This document shows, piece by piece, positions 24,799 to 36,129 of a DNA stretch of 36,335 bases. Origin of the DNA: Catenovulum agarivorans YM01 (GTDB lineage: Bacteria > Pseudomonadota > Gammaproteobacteria > Enterobacterales > Alteromonadaceae); the NCBI RefSeq assembly GCF_000281085.1, contig NZ_JH767533.1, positions 112,410-148,744 of the forward strand, given 5' to 3'. Positions within the stretch are counted from its first letter, which is position 1, and each line of letters opens with the position of its first letter. The translations under genes were made by a program, and so were the position numbers. The notes under the pieces are model-generated. The model saw only the letters and a list, made by a program, of their open reading frames with translations, ran no database searches and was not told where the DNA came from.

Positions 24799-25908
24799 AT
24801 GTATAAATATTTTAAATTTAGCTTTTTATGCATGTTTATCGTGGCAACACAATCATTTGCTGATGTTTTGAAAATTCGCGACGATGCTCCGCAAGAATAT
24901 GTGGTGAAAAAGGGTGATACGCTATGGGATATTTCCGCTTTATTTTTAAATTCACCATGGAAGTGGCCAAAGCTCTGGGGTATGAATCCACAAATCGAAA
25001 ATCCGCATTTAATTTACCCTGGTGATTTATTGGCGCTGATTTACGATGAACAAGGTCAACCTAAGCTAGTGGTTAAAACCGCTGCAAACAACAATGTTAT
25101 TAAGCTATCACCGTCTAAACGTATTCAATACAAACGCTACGAAGCTATCGCAACACTACCGTTAAATGTCATTACACCTTATTTGAATTACGAACGAACC
25201 TTGTTTGAAAACGAGTTCGACTCTGCGTCTATGGTGATTGGTGGTGAGACTAATACCAAAAATAAAGTGAAAGGTGATTTAATTTACGCAACCGGTGAGT
25301 TAGACGCTGGCAAATTGTACGGTGTTTACCGCAAAATAAGAGAGTACGATACAGGTTTCTTCTCTAGTAATGCTCAGGAACTTAAACTGACAGGTACGGC
25401 GCGGGTATTAAGTAGTGAAGATGAAGAGAAAGATCATCCTGCTCGTTTACGCCTAGTGACTAGTAAGAGTGAAGTACGTTCTGGCGATAAACTTTTGTCT
25501 TTGTTAACAGATCAATCTTTACCAGCAACTTTTACCCTGACCATTCCAGAGCAAGCAATAGATGCGAAAATTTTAACTTCCTCTAGCGGTTTATCCGAAT
25601 TTAGCAAACTCGAAGTTGTAGTGATTAACTCGGGAACAAAACAAGGTCTAAAGCCGGGGCATGTTCTAGGCGTTTATCGTCAAAGCCCAGATATAATTAT
25701 GGATGATGACCAACCTGTGTATACAGAAGATGCCGGTCGTTTTAGTCAGTTTTTCCACCAATTTAATCCGTTTAGTGATTATGAAATGCCTTTTGAAGCT
25801 GTCGGCAATTTAGTGGTATTTAAAACTTATAATGAATTGAGTTATGCACTGGTGACTGATACAAAAAAAGCATTGAAGTTAGGTGATATAGTCGCTTTAC
25901 CAGAATAA
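24799..25908 (+). CDS. Secreted LysM domain protein
   Basis: The 369-residue product has a signal peptide (MYKYFKFSFLCMFIVATQSF, then A) and one LysM peptidoglycan-binding domain at about 35-80: YVVKKGDTLWDISALFLNSP then NPHLIYPGDLLALIYDE. The LWDIS and YPGD pieces are classic. The remaining 280 residues form a beta-rich region without recognised catalytic motif (AEVVV-like strands, GDLIYATGELDAGKLYGVYR, VINSGTKQGLKPGHVLGVYR). This domain architecture upstream of dprA is common in Vibrio, Shewanella and Alteromonas. The role is probably structural, at the cell wall. The ribosome-binding site AAGGACG precedes ATG 24799, and dprA follows after 15 bases. Confidence 0.92.
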   Translation: MYKYFKFSFLCMFIVATQSFADVLKIRDDAPQEYVVKKGDTLWDISALFLNSPWKWPKLWGMNPQIENPHLIYPGDLLALIYDEQGQPKLVVKTAANNNVIKLSPSKRIQYKRYEAIATLPLNVITPYLNYERTLFENEFDSASMVIGGETNTKNKVKGDLIYATGELDAGKLYGVYRKIREYDTGFFSSNAQELKLTGTARVLSSEDEEKDHPARLRLVTSKSEVRSGDKLLSLLTDQSLPATFTLTIPEQAIDAKILTSSSGLSEFSKLEVVVINSGTKQGLKPGHVLGVYRQSPDIIMDDDQPVYTEDAGRFSQFFHQFNPFSDYEMPFEAVGNLVVFKTYNELSYALVTDTKKALKLGDIVALPE

Positions 25909-25923
25909 ATAGGATTACTACTC

Positions 25924-27030
25924 ATGGATGACACTACTCGCGCTTGGCTGCGCATTAAACAACTTGGTTTGCGTTCGCGTAAATGGATGCAACAACTCAC
26001 TTATAGGTCGTTAGATAAAGTTCTGGCCGATCCTGAACATAAGTTACTGAGTTATGGTTTTAAAGCACAAGACATAGCTGAGTTGAATTCAATCCCGCAT
26101 GACCTGATAGAACAGCAAATAGTTTGGCAACAAAGCAATCCTGCTCATCATATTATCCATTGGCAGCATCCAGCTTATCCTGAACAACTTAAACAAATTG
26201 CTTCTGCACCTTTTGTTTTATATGCGATAGGGGATATTGAGTTACTGAAACAGCCGCAAGTCGCTTTAGTCGGCAGCCGTAATGCCTCACATTATGGTGC
26301 TGAAAATGCCTTTTGTTTTGCTAGAGATATAGCCAGCAAAGGTTTAGTTGTTACCAGTGGGTTTGCCAGTGGCATAGATGGCCAAGCACATAAAGGTGCA
26401 CTAGCGGCTAATGGTAAAACCATAGCTGTGTTTGGTACTGGGGTGGATGTTATTTATCCAGCAAGGCACAAGGCGTTATACCAACAAATAGCACAAACCG
26501 GCTTAATTTTATCTGAGTTTGAGCCAGGTACTCAGCCGCGTCCAAAACACTTCCCAAGGCGTAATCGTTTAATTAGTGGTTTAAGTTTAGGTGTGCTGGT
26601 GGTTGAGGCTGCTCCGAAAAGTGGTTCTTTGATAACAGCTAAATATGCGTTAGAACAAGGGCGTGAAGTATATGCTATACCTGGCAGCATTCATGACCCA
26701 CGTACCTTAGGTTGTCATCAAATCATTCAGCAAGGCGCTAAATTAGTTACCCAAACGGCCGATATATTAAATGAGTTATCCGTTTGGCATTGGTTATCTG
26801 AACCAGCAGAAATTGCAGAAAATTCGGAAAAAATGCAAAAAAGTCACAAAGAAAACTTCACAAGTAACGAATTGTTGGTTAACTTAGACTATGAGGTCAC
26901 CTCTATTGATGAACTGGTGGCAAGGACTCAGCAGTCAATTGAAGTAGTGTTATCTCAACTCTTGGATCTTGAACTTCAAGGTCTTATCGCTGCTACATCG
27001 GGTGGTTACATTCGATTGAGGAGGGAATAA
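25924..27030 (+). CDS. dprA: DNA-processing protein DprA
   Basis: DprA binds incoming single-stranded DNA during natural transformation and loads RecA on it. The 368-residue protein has an N-terminal helical region (1-75), the Rossmann-like DprA core (about 85-290) and a C-terminal winged-helix domain (about 318-368, with TSIDELVARTQQSIEVVLSQ and SGGYIRLRRE). Core motifs are VGSRNASHYG, TSGFASGIDGQAHKGAL, FGTGVDVIYPARH, FPRRNRLISGLS and EAAPKSGSLITAKYALEQGR. The gene looks intact, so at least this step of DNA uptake is preserved. AGGA lies about nine bases before ATG 25924. Its last codons contain a strong GAGGAGGG ribosome-binding site for smg. Confidence 0.97.
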   Translation: MDDTTRAWLRIKQLGLRSRKWMQQLTYRSLDKVLADPEHKLLSYGFKAQDIAELNSIPHDLIEQQIVWQQSNPAHHIIHWQHPAYPEQLKQIASAPFVLYAIGDIELLKQPQVALVGSRNASHYGAENAFCFARDIASKGLVVTSGFASGIDGQAHKGALAANGKTIAVFGTGVDVIYPARHKALYQQIAQTGLILSEFEPGTQPRPKHFPRRNRLISGLSLGVLVVEAAPKSGSLITAKYALEQGREVYAIPGSIHDPRTLGCHQIIQQGAKLVTQTADILNELSVWHWLSEPAEIAENSEKMQKSHKENFTSNELLVNLDYEVTSIDELVARTQQSIEVVLSQLLDLELQGLIAATSGGYIRLRRE

Positions 27031-27033
27031 ATT

Positions 27034-27510
27034 ATGTTTGATATCCTCATGTACTTGTTTGAGAACTATATTCATAGTGAAACTGAAGTGTTTGTAGATC
27101 ACGATCAGTTAACTGATGAATTGATCAAAGCAGGTTTTGAAGTCGATGAGATTTATAAAGCACTCGACTGGCTTGAAAAGCTAGCTGATTTGCAAAACTC
27201 AGACACAATTCCTTACTTAACTAAAAATTCACCATGTTCTTCGGTGCGTATTTACACTGAAGAAGAAGTCATGCGCTTGGATGCAGAGAGTCGCGGATTT
27301 ATTTTGTTCTTAGAACAAATTAATGTGTTAGACACTGAAACGCGTGAAATGGTGATTGATAGAGTAATGGCATTAGAAACACCTGAATTTATGTTAGACG
27401 ACCTTAAATGGGTTGTGTTGATGGTGTTGTTCAACGTGCCAGGGCATGAAAATGCTTATACTCAAATGGAAGAATTGGTGTTCGAAGAACCCGATGGTCC
27501 ATTACACTAA
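27034..27510 (+). CDS. smg: Smg family protein (DUF494)
   Basis: The 158-residue protein belongs to the Smg family (E. coli 157 aa), acidic and helical, found next to dprA in most gammaproteobacteria. Visible family features are [16 protein letters not shown] at the start, [59 protein letters not shown] and [11 protein letters not shown] near the end. The biochemical role is not established. It starts three bases after the dprA stop behind GAGGAGGG, the strongest ribosome-binding site in this operon. Confidence 0.95.
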   Translation: MFDILMYLFENYIHSETEVFVDHDQLTDELIKAGFEVDEIYKALDWLEKLADLQNSDTIPYLTKNSPCSSVRIYTEEEVMRLDAESRGFILFLEQINVLDTETREMVIDRVMALETPEFMLDDLKWVVLMVLFNVPGHENAYTQMEELVFEEPDGPLH

Positions 27511-27543
27511 TTAATTACCCTATGGAGCACCTTCTGGGCAGCA

Positions 27544-28101
27544 ATGACTAAAGATTCACAGTTATTCGAACATATCGCGAACAAGCGTGAATCCTGTCCG
27601 GAATGTGGCGAAGCTCTGGTATTTCGCAATGGTAAAGCTGGACCTTTTTTAGGTTGTAGTGCTTATCCTAAATGTGATTACACCAAAGCTTTGCATCCAG
27701 AACATGATCCTGATCTGGATCGGCTTATTCCTGACTCTCAGTGTCCCGAATGCTCAAAACCGCTTGCGGTTAAACATGGGCGATTTGGCATCTTTATTGG
27801 TTGCTCAGGTTTTCCTGACTGTCACTTTATCGAAAAGAAAGATGGCCAAGAGGATAACGACACACAAATTGATTGCCCTAAATGTCAAAAAGGTCATTTA
27901 CTGAAAAAACAAAATCGTTTTGGTAAAACCTTTTATCCCTGCTCTGCATACCCTAAATGTGATTACGCGGTGAACTTACCGCCGGTTAAACAAAGCTGCG
28001 AAGCTTGCGGCTGGCCTGTTATGTTGCAAAAACATTTACGTGGTAAAGACGTGCTTGTCTGCCCACAGAAAAAATGCGGTCATAAGGTTAGCTTAAGCTG
28101 A
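27544..28101 (+). CDS. yrdD: YrdD-like protein with topoisomerase I-type zinc ribbons
   Basis: The 185-residue protein consists almost wholly of four tetra-cysteine zinc ribbons of the type found at the C-terminus of DNA topoisomerase I. They begin at CPECGEALVFRNG (ending CSAYPKC), CPECSKPLAVKHG (ending CSGFPDC), CPKCQKGHLLKKQ (ending CSAYPKC) and CEACGWPVMLQKH (ending CPQKKC). No topoisomerase catalytic domain is present, as in E. coli YrdD (180 aa), which occupies the same locus between smg and tsaC. It probably binds single-stranded DNA or RNA. The function is unproved. Confidence 0.93.
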   Translation: MTKDSQLFEHIANKRESCPECGEALVFRNGKAGPFLGCSAYPKCDYTKALHPEHDPDLDRLIPDSQCPECSKPLAVKHGRFGIFIGCSGFPDCHFIEKKDGQEDNDTQIDCPKCQKGHLLKKQNRFGKTFYPCSAYPKCDYAVNLPPVKQSCEACGWPVMLQKHLRGKDVLVCPQKKCGHKVSLS

Positions 28102-28155
28102 ATTTAATCAGTTAATCAGTATAATGAGCTATCTTCAATTTAGCTTTGTATTGCA

Positions 28156-30049
<1,894 letters not shown>

Positions 30050-30176
30050 TAACAGCTCACCTTCAAATGCAAAGCTGGTATTTTAACCCAAATTGCTGAG
30101 TCGAAGAAAAAGAAATTATCTAGCGCATAAAATATCAATTTTGTTCTATGCTTAAATTTATCTACAAAACGATAAA

Positions 30177-31337
30177 ATGGCGCTGCAAACCTTGGCTATA
30201 TGGGATGTCTTTGTCAGATTTAAATTGAAAAATCTCTGTGGGCTAATCATTTGGTTAGCTTGTGTCTTCACGTGTATAGCCATTCAAAACCTGCATGCTG
30301 TTCAGTTGGAAAGGCAATCCCAAGCAAAACAAAGTATAACCGCATTATATATACCACTCGCTGATCATTATGCTGCGCTAGTTGCATACGAAAAATATCG
30401 TGAGCAGATGCTATATGCAGATTTCCATATTAAACAGATGCAAAGTTGGGATTTATTACGCGCTTATTTTCAGTCTGAATACGCGGATATGGCATTTGTC
30501 ATGAGTCCACTCGCTATGGATATGTTCTTGGAAAAAGAGAACTTTCGTTGGATAGGATTGATGCATCGTGACGGCAATGCATTAGCAATTAACGAGGCGA
30601 TTAAACAAAAAGTTAAATTAGCTAACGAGCGCCAATATCGAAAACCAACAGCTGAATTAGCTTTAGCCATCAAACAGTTATCTTATAAACAAATTCGACC
30701 GTTAGAAATAGCCGTACCCCATATAAAATCAACCCACACTGTTGTCTTGTACAAGTTTCTCTCCCAACACAATGTGAGGTTAGGCTTTGACAACCAAAAA
30801 AACGTAGATGTCAGGATTATAGATGTTGCGCCGACCAATGCACCATTACATATAAAATCACAAAGCAATCGGGGTATAGCTGCGGCGTTTGAGCAATCTT
30901 TGCCATGGGCTGATGTGGTCGAAACAGGAGGTTTTGGTTATGTAGCTTGGTACTCAAAAGATGTATTAACTTGGCCACAAGGACATGTTGAATGTATTAC
31001 CCTAGTTAAAGACGACTCTGTGTTGCACAAAACTAAAGCTGTTCGTGAAGTAAACCGTTTCTTACGTAAAGCCGGCGCAGACATTGAAGCTGCTAGAGCA
31101 ATTGGTGGTCCTGAGCTTGAGCAAATCGTTGCGATTATTCGCAAACATATACCAGCACATAATAGAGCGGCAATTATTGCTAGTTTATCACCTCACCTCA
31201 ATGTGATTAATTATCACGATTTACATATTGATAAGGCGGGTTTGGAAATGATTATGACCTACTCTGTGCGCGCAGGCATTCTAGCAAAACCTATCAATAT
31301 TGAAGAATTTGCCCTAGAAGAGGGTGAATATGAATAG
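30177..31337 (+). CDS. NMT1/NrtA-like substrate-binding protein paired with a hybrid kinase
   Basis: The 386-residue product has a long N-terminus ending in a hydrophobic helix (LCGLIIWLACVFTCIAI), which is either a signal peptide or an anchor. Residues about 50-330 resemble the nitrate/sulfonate/taurine-type binding proteins (NMT1/THI5 and NrtA/CmpA group): ITALYIPLADHYAALVAYEK, FQSEYADMAFVMSPLAMDMF, RWIGLMHRDGNALAINE, VPHIKSTHTVVLYKFLSQHN, and a C-terminal PINIEEFALE. No permease or ATPase is near. Its stop overlaps the start of the hybrid kinase by eight bases, so the two proteins are made together. I infer that it presents a ligand to the kinase, as TorT does for TorS. The ligand is unknown. 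Confidence 0.8.
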   Translation: MALQTLAIWDVFVRFKLKNLCGLIIWLACVFTCIAIQNLHAVQLERQSQAKQSITALYIPLADHYAALVAYEKYREQMLYADFHIKQMQSWDLLRAYFQSEYADMAFVMSPLAMDMFLEKENFRWIGLMHRDGNALAINEAIKQKVKLANERQYRKPTAELALAIKQLSYKQIRPLEIAVPHIKSTHTVVLYKFLSQHNVRLGFDNQKNVDVRIIDVAPTNAPLHIKSQSNRGIAAAFEQSLPWADVVETGGFGYVAWYSKDVLTWPQGHVECITLVKDDSVLHKTKAVREVNRFLRKAGADIEAARAIGGPELEQIVAIIRKHIPAHNRAAIIASLSPHLNVINYHDLHIDKAGLEMIMTYSVRAGILAKPINIEEFALEEGEYE

Positions 31338-34300
31338 AGCATTATCAAATAGGCGGCAAAAAAAATACGCCAAACTGAGCCATAGGTTGGTGGTACTTAT
31401 TATTACACTGACGGTTATTCCAATTTTATTTGTTTCATTTATTGGTTATCAACAAGCAAAGCAGGGGTTAGCAGAGCAAGCTAAAGATAAACTCAAACAG
31501 ACGTCTAAGTTAACGGTCAATTTTATTAATAATTGGTTTGATTATCGCTTGATGGATATTTCTAGCCAAGCTAGATTGCCACATTATACTAATTTGCTTC
31601 AGCAACTAACTTCTGCGCTTGAACAAAGTAATTTGCCATCGACATCTTTTGTCAAAAGTTATGCTTGGGCGCAGATCGTCCATCAATATCAAACACCCAT
31701 TAAACAGTATTTTAATGATTACGACTATATTGATGACCTTTATCTAATTGATCAGTCGGGCACAATATTGTTTAGTGTTTTGAAAGATAAAGATTTTGGC
31801 AGTAATTTATTTACGGATGAGTACGCCGGTAGTGCATTTGCACATATAACTGAACAAACCCTATCATCTGGAGAAACTCTGTTCTCGGATTTTGAAATTT
31901 ATCCGACCAAAAAACGCGGTAACTATCCTGTTTCAGGTTTTTTGACTGCGGCATTACTAACGCCCGACGGGCAACGAATAGGTGTTCTTGCATTAAAAAT
32001 TTCGTTGGAGCGAATTCTTAATTTGATCGAAGACTTATTAGATCAAAGTTTAATTATGAATCAGTTTTTGGTTGATACAGACGGATACCTCAGAACGCCG
32101 CAGCAAAAAGGACAGTGGCATAGAGTATTTACCCAAGCGATTAATTTTACCGTGTTGATCGACGGTTATGATTTAGAGACTGATTTATATAACTATGTGA
32201 ATAGCCAAGGGATAGAGGTCATTGCTTCAGTGCATGATGTTGAAGTGAAAAATATCCGCTGGAAGTTAATTGGTGAAGTATCGACTGAACAAGTATTTGC
32301 ACGTGCTACTGAGATTGGCATTATTACTGTCAGTTTCGTCGTTGTTACCTGTGCTACCGTATTGTTTTTGGTAATGTATCAAAGCAAAAAAATTACTTTA
32401 CCTTTGGTTGAATTAACTCAGACAGCAAGCAAAGTTGCGATGGGTGAAGAAAATGTCCAGGTGAGCATTTCAACTGGGGATGAAATAGAACAATTGGCTG
32501 ATACTTTTAATTTTATGTTGAGCCAAAAACAGCAACATCAAAGCAATATAGTTGAAAAATCGAACCAGCTGGCTTTAGTTGTAGAAAGCGCACAAGTTGG
32601 AGTGTGGGATTGGGATGTGATGTCTGGTGCTATTGCGGTCAATCAAAAGTGGGCCGAAATGGTTGGTATAGATGAACAGACAGTCGCAGATTATACCTTA
32701 CAATCTTGGTTAGAATGTCTCCACCCAGAAGATAGATACAAGGTTTTTAGAGCTTTTTCACTACATAGACAGAATAAAACTGACAGGTATCAATGTGAAT
32801 TTCGTTTTCGCCATGGCAGAGGCCATTGGATCTGGCTGCACGCAACTGGGCTGATCGTTCAAAGCTCGATAGATAATATGCCGGTACGAGTGTTGGGTAC
32901 GCATTTGGATATTAGCCAACGCAAGAAGGTCGAGCGAGATCTGATTAGAGCTAAAGAGCAAGCTGAACAGGCAGTTAAAGCAAAAAGTGAGTTTTTGGCT
33001 AGCATGAGCCATGAAATACGCACGCCAATGAATGGGGTTTTGGGTATGCTCGGGTTGGTTGTTGATTCAGAGCTAACGCCAGAACAAAAGCAGAGAGTTA
33101 AAATTGCTTATACCAGTGCTAGGTCATTATTGACGCTAATTAATGGCATTTTAGACTTTTCAACAGTGGATGCTGGAAAACTCGAACTAGAATTGCTCGA
33201 TTTTAATTTGCCCATCATGCTGGGAGAGTTGTCTGAGACAATGGCGTTTCAAGCAAACGCTAAAGGCCTTGAGATTATTTTGGATTTGCGTGGGATCAAG
33301 GTAAACAACGTCAAAGGTGATCCTAGGCGAATTCGCCAAGTTTTGATTAATTTAGTTGGTAACGCAATTAAGTTTACCGAGCAGGGTAAGGTTGTGATCA
33401 AAGCTGAATTACAAGATAGCAGTGTTGGCAGAGATAAATGGCTAAAACTGGTTTGCGCAGTTTCAGATACTGGGATTGGTATTCCCGTCGAAAAACAAAC
33501 CTCATTGTTCACGCCTTTTCATCAAGTAGATGGCTCAACAACACGTAAGTATGGTGGTACGGGTCTCGGACTAGCTATTTGCCGCAAACTAGTAGAATTA
33601 ATGCAAGGACATATTGAAGTGCACAGTGTTGTGAACGAAGGCAGCACATTTACCTTTGATGTTTTACTGCAAAAAAGCAATTTAGCCGCGGCAGTTATAC
33701 CCAATACCGATGTTTCAAATTTACATGTATTGGTGGTTGACGATAACCATACGAATTTAGATGTTTTTCGCAGTCAATTGGGTTGTTGGGGCATAAAAAT
33801 ATCTGAAGCATATAGCGGTCAGCAGGCATTAGATATATGTAAATTAGCTGGAGGCTCTAAGCCATTTGATCTGGCTTTTTTAGATATGCAAATGCCCGTT
33901 ATGGATGGGCTCGAGCTCGCAAGCAAATTAAAATCTGATCCAAAAACAAAAGATATCCCGTTAATTATGATGACATCGGCTGGCCAACATGGCGATATTC
34001 GTTATATTGCTGATGCAGGATTTATCGGCTATTTCTCTAAACCAACTACAGCAACAGATTTACTTGCGGCAATTTCTATTGTCGCGCATGGAGGAGACGT
34101 ATTAGACCAAGCTCGGCCGTTAATTACCCATGAATATATTCAAACTTTAGTTAAATCAAGCCAAACTGGAGAGGAAGGAGAGCAACTTCAACAAACATAT
34201 GTTTGGGCGGCAGAAACCAAAATTTTGCTGGTGGAAGATAACTTAATTAATCAAGCTGTCGCAGAAGCAATGTTAGGCAAGCTACAATTGAAAATAGATA

Positions 34301-34596
34301 TTGCAGCAAATGGGATAGAGGCACTTGAATTACTAAATCATGCGGCAATTGAAAGCCCGTATACTTGTGTATTAATGGACTGCCAAATGCCAGAAATGGA
34401 TGGTTATCAAACCACTGAAAGTATTCGTCGAGGGGATGCTGGTATTCAACATAAGCAAGTTATTATTATTGCGATGACAGCAAATGCAATGGAGGGGGAT
34501 AGAGAAAAATGTTTGGCGTCAGGCATGGATGACTATATTGCAAAACCAATAGATCCGGTTATTTTGGAAAATAAATTACGAAAATGGTTAATTTGA
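31330..34596 (+). CDS. Hybrid sensor histidine kinase with Cache-like sensor, HAMP, PAS and two receivers
   Basis: The 1088-residue protein (numbered from ATG 31330) reads: membrane helix (about 20-39), periplasmic Cache-like sensor (about 45-325), second helix (about 328-350), HAMP (352-405), PAS with HPEDRYKVFRAFSLHRQ and HGRGHWIWLHATG (about 415-535), HisKA with H561 in [12 protein letters not shown], HATPase with VGNAIKFTE, DTGIGIP and [10 protein letters not shown], a first receiver with D852 in FLDMQMPVMDG, and a second with D1017 in LMDCQMPEMDG and its lysine in AKPID. There is no HPt domain and no separate response regulator beside it. I prefer ATG 31330 over GTG 31324 because GAGGG lies six bases before it. 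It is translationally coupled to the binding protein. Confidence 0.93.
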   Translation: MNRALSNRRQKKYAKLSHRLVVLIITLTVIPILFVSFIGYQQAKQGLAEQAKDKLKQTSKLTVNFINNWFDYRLMDISSQARLPHYTNLLQQLTSALEQSNLPSTSFVKSYAWAQIVHQYQTPIKQYFNDYDYIDDLYLIDQSGTILFSVLKDKDFGSNLFTDEYAGSAFAHITEQTLSSGETLFSDFEIYPTKKRGNYPVSGFLTAALLTPDGQRIGVLALKISLERILNLIEDLLDQSLIMNQFLVDTDGYLRTPQQKGQWHRVFTQAINFTVLIDGYDLETDLYNYVNSQGIEVIASVHDVEVKNIRWKLIGEVSTEQVFARATEIGIITVSFVVVTCATVLFLVMYQSKKITLPLVELTQTASKVAMGEENVQVSISTGDEIEQLADTFNFMLSQKQQHQSNIVEKSNQLALVVESAQVGVWDWDVMSGAIAVNQKWAEMVGIDEQTVADYTLQSWLECLHPEDRYKVFRAFSLHRQNKTDRYQCEFRFRHGRGHWIWLHATGLIVQSSIDNMPVRVLGTHLDISQRKKVERDLIRAKEQAEQAVKAKSEFLASMSHEIRTPMNGVLGMLGLVVDSELTPEQKQRVKIAYTSARSLLTLINGILDFSTVDAGKLELELLDFNLPIMLGELSETMAFQANAKGLEIILDLRGIKVNNVKGDPRRIRQVLINLVGNAIKFTEQGKVVIKAELQDSSVGRDKWLKLVCAVSDTGIGIPVEKQTSLFTPFHQVDGSTTRKYGGTGLGLAICRKLVELMQGHIEVHSVVNEGSTFTFDVLLQKSNLAAAVIPNTDVSNLHVLVVDDNHTNLDVFRSQLGCWGIKISEAYSGQQALDICKLAGGSKPFDLAFLDMQMPVMDGLELASKLKSDPKTKDIPLIMMTSAGQHGDIRYIADAGFIGYFSKPTTATDLLAAISIVAHGGDVLDQARPLITHEYIQTLVKSSQTGEEGEQLQQTYVWAAETKILLVEDNLINQAVAEAMLGKLQLKIDIAANGIEALELLNHAAIESPYTCVLMDCQMPEMDGYQTTESIRRGDAGIQHKQVIIIAMTANAMEGDREKCLASGMDDYIAKPIDPVILENKLRKWLI

Positions 34597-34687
34597 CCCA
34601 AATGGTTGAATTGCAAGATGCAACTTCAAGTAACTGGTTTATATCGCTATACTAGCCGACAAATTTTGATTAATTCCTAAGTTAGTT

Positions 34688-35494
34688 ATGGACAAATACG
34701 CTGTATTCGGTAACCCCATTGCCCAAAGTAAATCACCAGTTATTCATCAAGCTTTTGCCAAACAAACCAAGCAAGCTTTGACTTATGGAGCTATTTTAGC
34801 GCCTGTTGATGGTTTTAATCAGGCATTGGATGAGTTTTTAGCTGCTGGTGGTAAAGGTTGTAATGTGACCGCGCCATTTAAACAAGATGCGTTTAATCGA
34901 GCTGATGTATTAACTGAAGGCGCAAAATTGGCCGAAGCTGTAAATACCTTGATGTTATTGCCAGATGGCAAGCTGCTTGGGGATACGACCGATGGTGCTG
35001 GGTTTGTCGGTGATTTGTTAGATCACCAGGTCAAACTTGCAGGTGCACGTATTCTACTAATCGGCGCGGGTGGCGCCGCGAGTGGTGTCATTAAAAATCT
35101 ATTAGAAGAAAATCCACTAGAGTTAATTATCTGTAATCGCACCTTTAGTAAAGCGCAAACTTTAGCTGACAGATATAAAGCTTTCGGAAACATTCAGGCG
35201 GTTGAGATTGATAAATTAGATGGTGACTTTGATTTAGTGATTAATTCTACTTCGGCAGGGTTAACTCAGCAGTTACCGCCAGTACCAACCAGCATATTTT
35301 CGCCAGATACAATCGTTTACGACATGGTTTATTCAGATAAGATGACAGCGTTTAATCTGTGGGCTACAGAAAACGGTGTTAAACAAACCATTGATGGCAT
35401 TGGCATGTTAGTTGGACAAGCTGCCGTGAGCTTTAATATTTGGCGAGACATTAAGCCAGATACTTCAGCTGTTATTCAATTATTAAAAGGCTAG
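34688..35494 (+). CDS. aroE: Shikimate dehydrogenase (NADP+)
   Basis: AroE reduces 3-dehydroshikimate to shikimate in aromatic amino-acid synthesis. The 268-residue product has the substrate-binding half with [18 protein letters not shown] and [11 protein letters not shown] (catalytic K65), D102 in GDTTDGAGF, then the NADP Rossmann motif [15 protein letters not shown] with the NRTFSKAQ basic patch, and [18 protein letters not shown] near the end. The length matches E. coli (272). A 91-base gap follows the hybrid kinase, and ATG 34688 has a weak ribosome-binding site. A strong bidirectional terminator follows it. Confidence 0.97.
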   Translation: MDKYAVFGNPIAQSKSPVIHQAFAKQTKQALTYGAILAPVDGFNQALDEFLAAGGKGCNVTAPFKQDAFNRADVLTEGAKLAEAVNTLMLLPDGKLLGDTTDGAGFVGDLLDHQVKLAGARILLIGAGGAASGVIKNLLEENPLELIICNRTFSKAQTLADRYKAFGNIQAVEIDKLDGDFDLVINSTSAGLTQQLPPVPTSIFSPDTIVYDMVYSDKMTAFNLWATENGVKQTIDGIGMLVGQAAVSFNIWRDIKPDTSAVIQLLKG

Positions 35495-35515
35495 ATGACT
35501 CACAATTAAACTTCG

Positions 35516-35549
35516 AATAAACCCAATCTAAGAGCGGATTGGGTTTATT
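35516..35549. terminator. Bidirectional terminator between aroE and yrdA
   Basis: AATAAACCCAATC (35516-35528) and GATTGGGTTTATT (35537-35549) are perfect 13-bp inverted repeats around an eight-base loop. The AT-rich outer part can supply the uridine run in either direction (TTTATT on each strand). It lies between the convergent aroE and yrdA genes and should stop both. Confidence 0.9.
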
Positions 35550-35577
35550 GAAGGTACTGGAGTGGCTTAAAACTAGC

Positions 35578-36129
35578 TTAAAGCTCCTTGGGTAATTGCT
35601 GCGCTAGATATTGATCTTTGAGTTCTACATAGTTGATCGCTGATTGTTTTAAAAATGCGATTTCACCATCAGTTAGTTTTCTTTTTTGTTGCGCAGGGCA
35701 GCCAACATATAAATAGCCTGAAACCAATTTTTTCCCTGGTGGAACTAAACTGCCTGCACCCAGCATGACATCGTCATCAATAATCGCGCCGTCTAATACA
35801 ATTGCGCCCATACCAATTAACACCCTGTTACCTATATAACATCCGTGCAGCATAGCTTTGTGCCCGACAGTTACATCGTCACCTATAATAAGTGGGAAAC
35901 CTTGTGGATTATTTGTGCTATAGCGAGTTACATGTAAAACCGAACCGTCTTGCACATTGCTTCTTTGACCTATCTTAATATAGTTAACGTCACCACGTGC
36001 GGCGACTAACGGCCAAATACTCGAATCTTGGTCTATGGTAATGTCACCAACCAATACACTACTATCATCTACATAAGCGTTATCGGCGATTGTTGGGTTT
36101 ATCTTATTATATGGACGTACCTGTTTCAT
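35578..36129 (-). CDS. yrdA: Gamma-carbonic anhydrase family protein YrdA
   Basis: The 183-residue protein is a left-handed beta-helix of the gamma-carbonic anhydrase-like group (E. coli YrdA, 184 aa). It shows the hexapeptide turns (SVLVGDITIDQDSSIWPLVA, IKIGQRSNVQDGSVLHV, GDDVTVGHKAMLHGCYIGNR, VLIGMGAIVLDGAIIDDDVM) and the metal-site pattern with H in VLHV, VGHKAMLHG. The C-terminal helix follows (GEIAFLKQSAINYVELKDQY). The reaction of YrdA itself is not established. ATG 36129 was chosen because AGG lies eight bases upstream and homologues begin there. A TTG at 36159 would add ten residues. Confidence 0.94.
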   Translation of the reverse strand: MKQVRPYNKINPTIADNAYVDDSSVLVGDITIDQDSSIWPLVAARGDVNYIKIGQRSNVQDGSVLHVTRYSTNNPQGFPLIIGDDVTVGHKAMLHGCYIGNRVLIGMGAIVLDGAIIDDDVMLGAGSLVPPGKKLVSGYLYVGCPAQQKRKLTDGEIAFLKQSAINYVELKDQYLAQQLPKEL

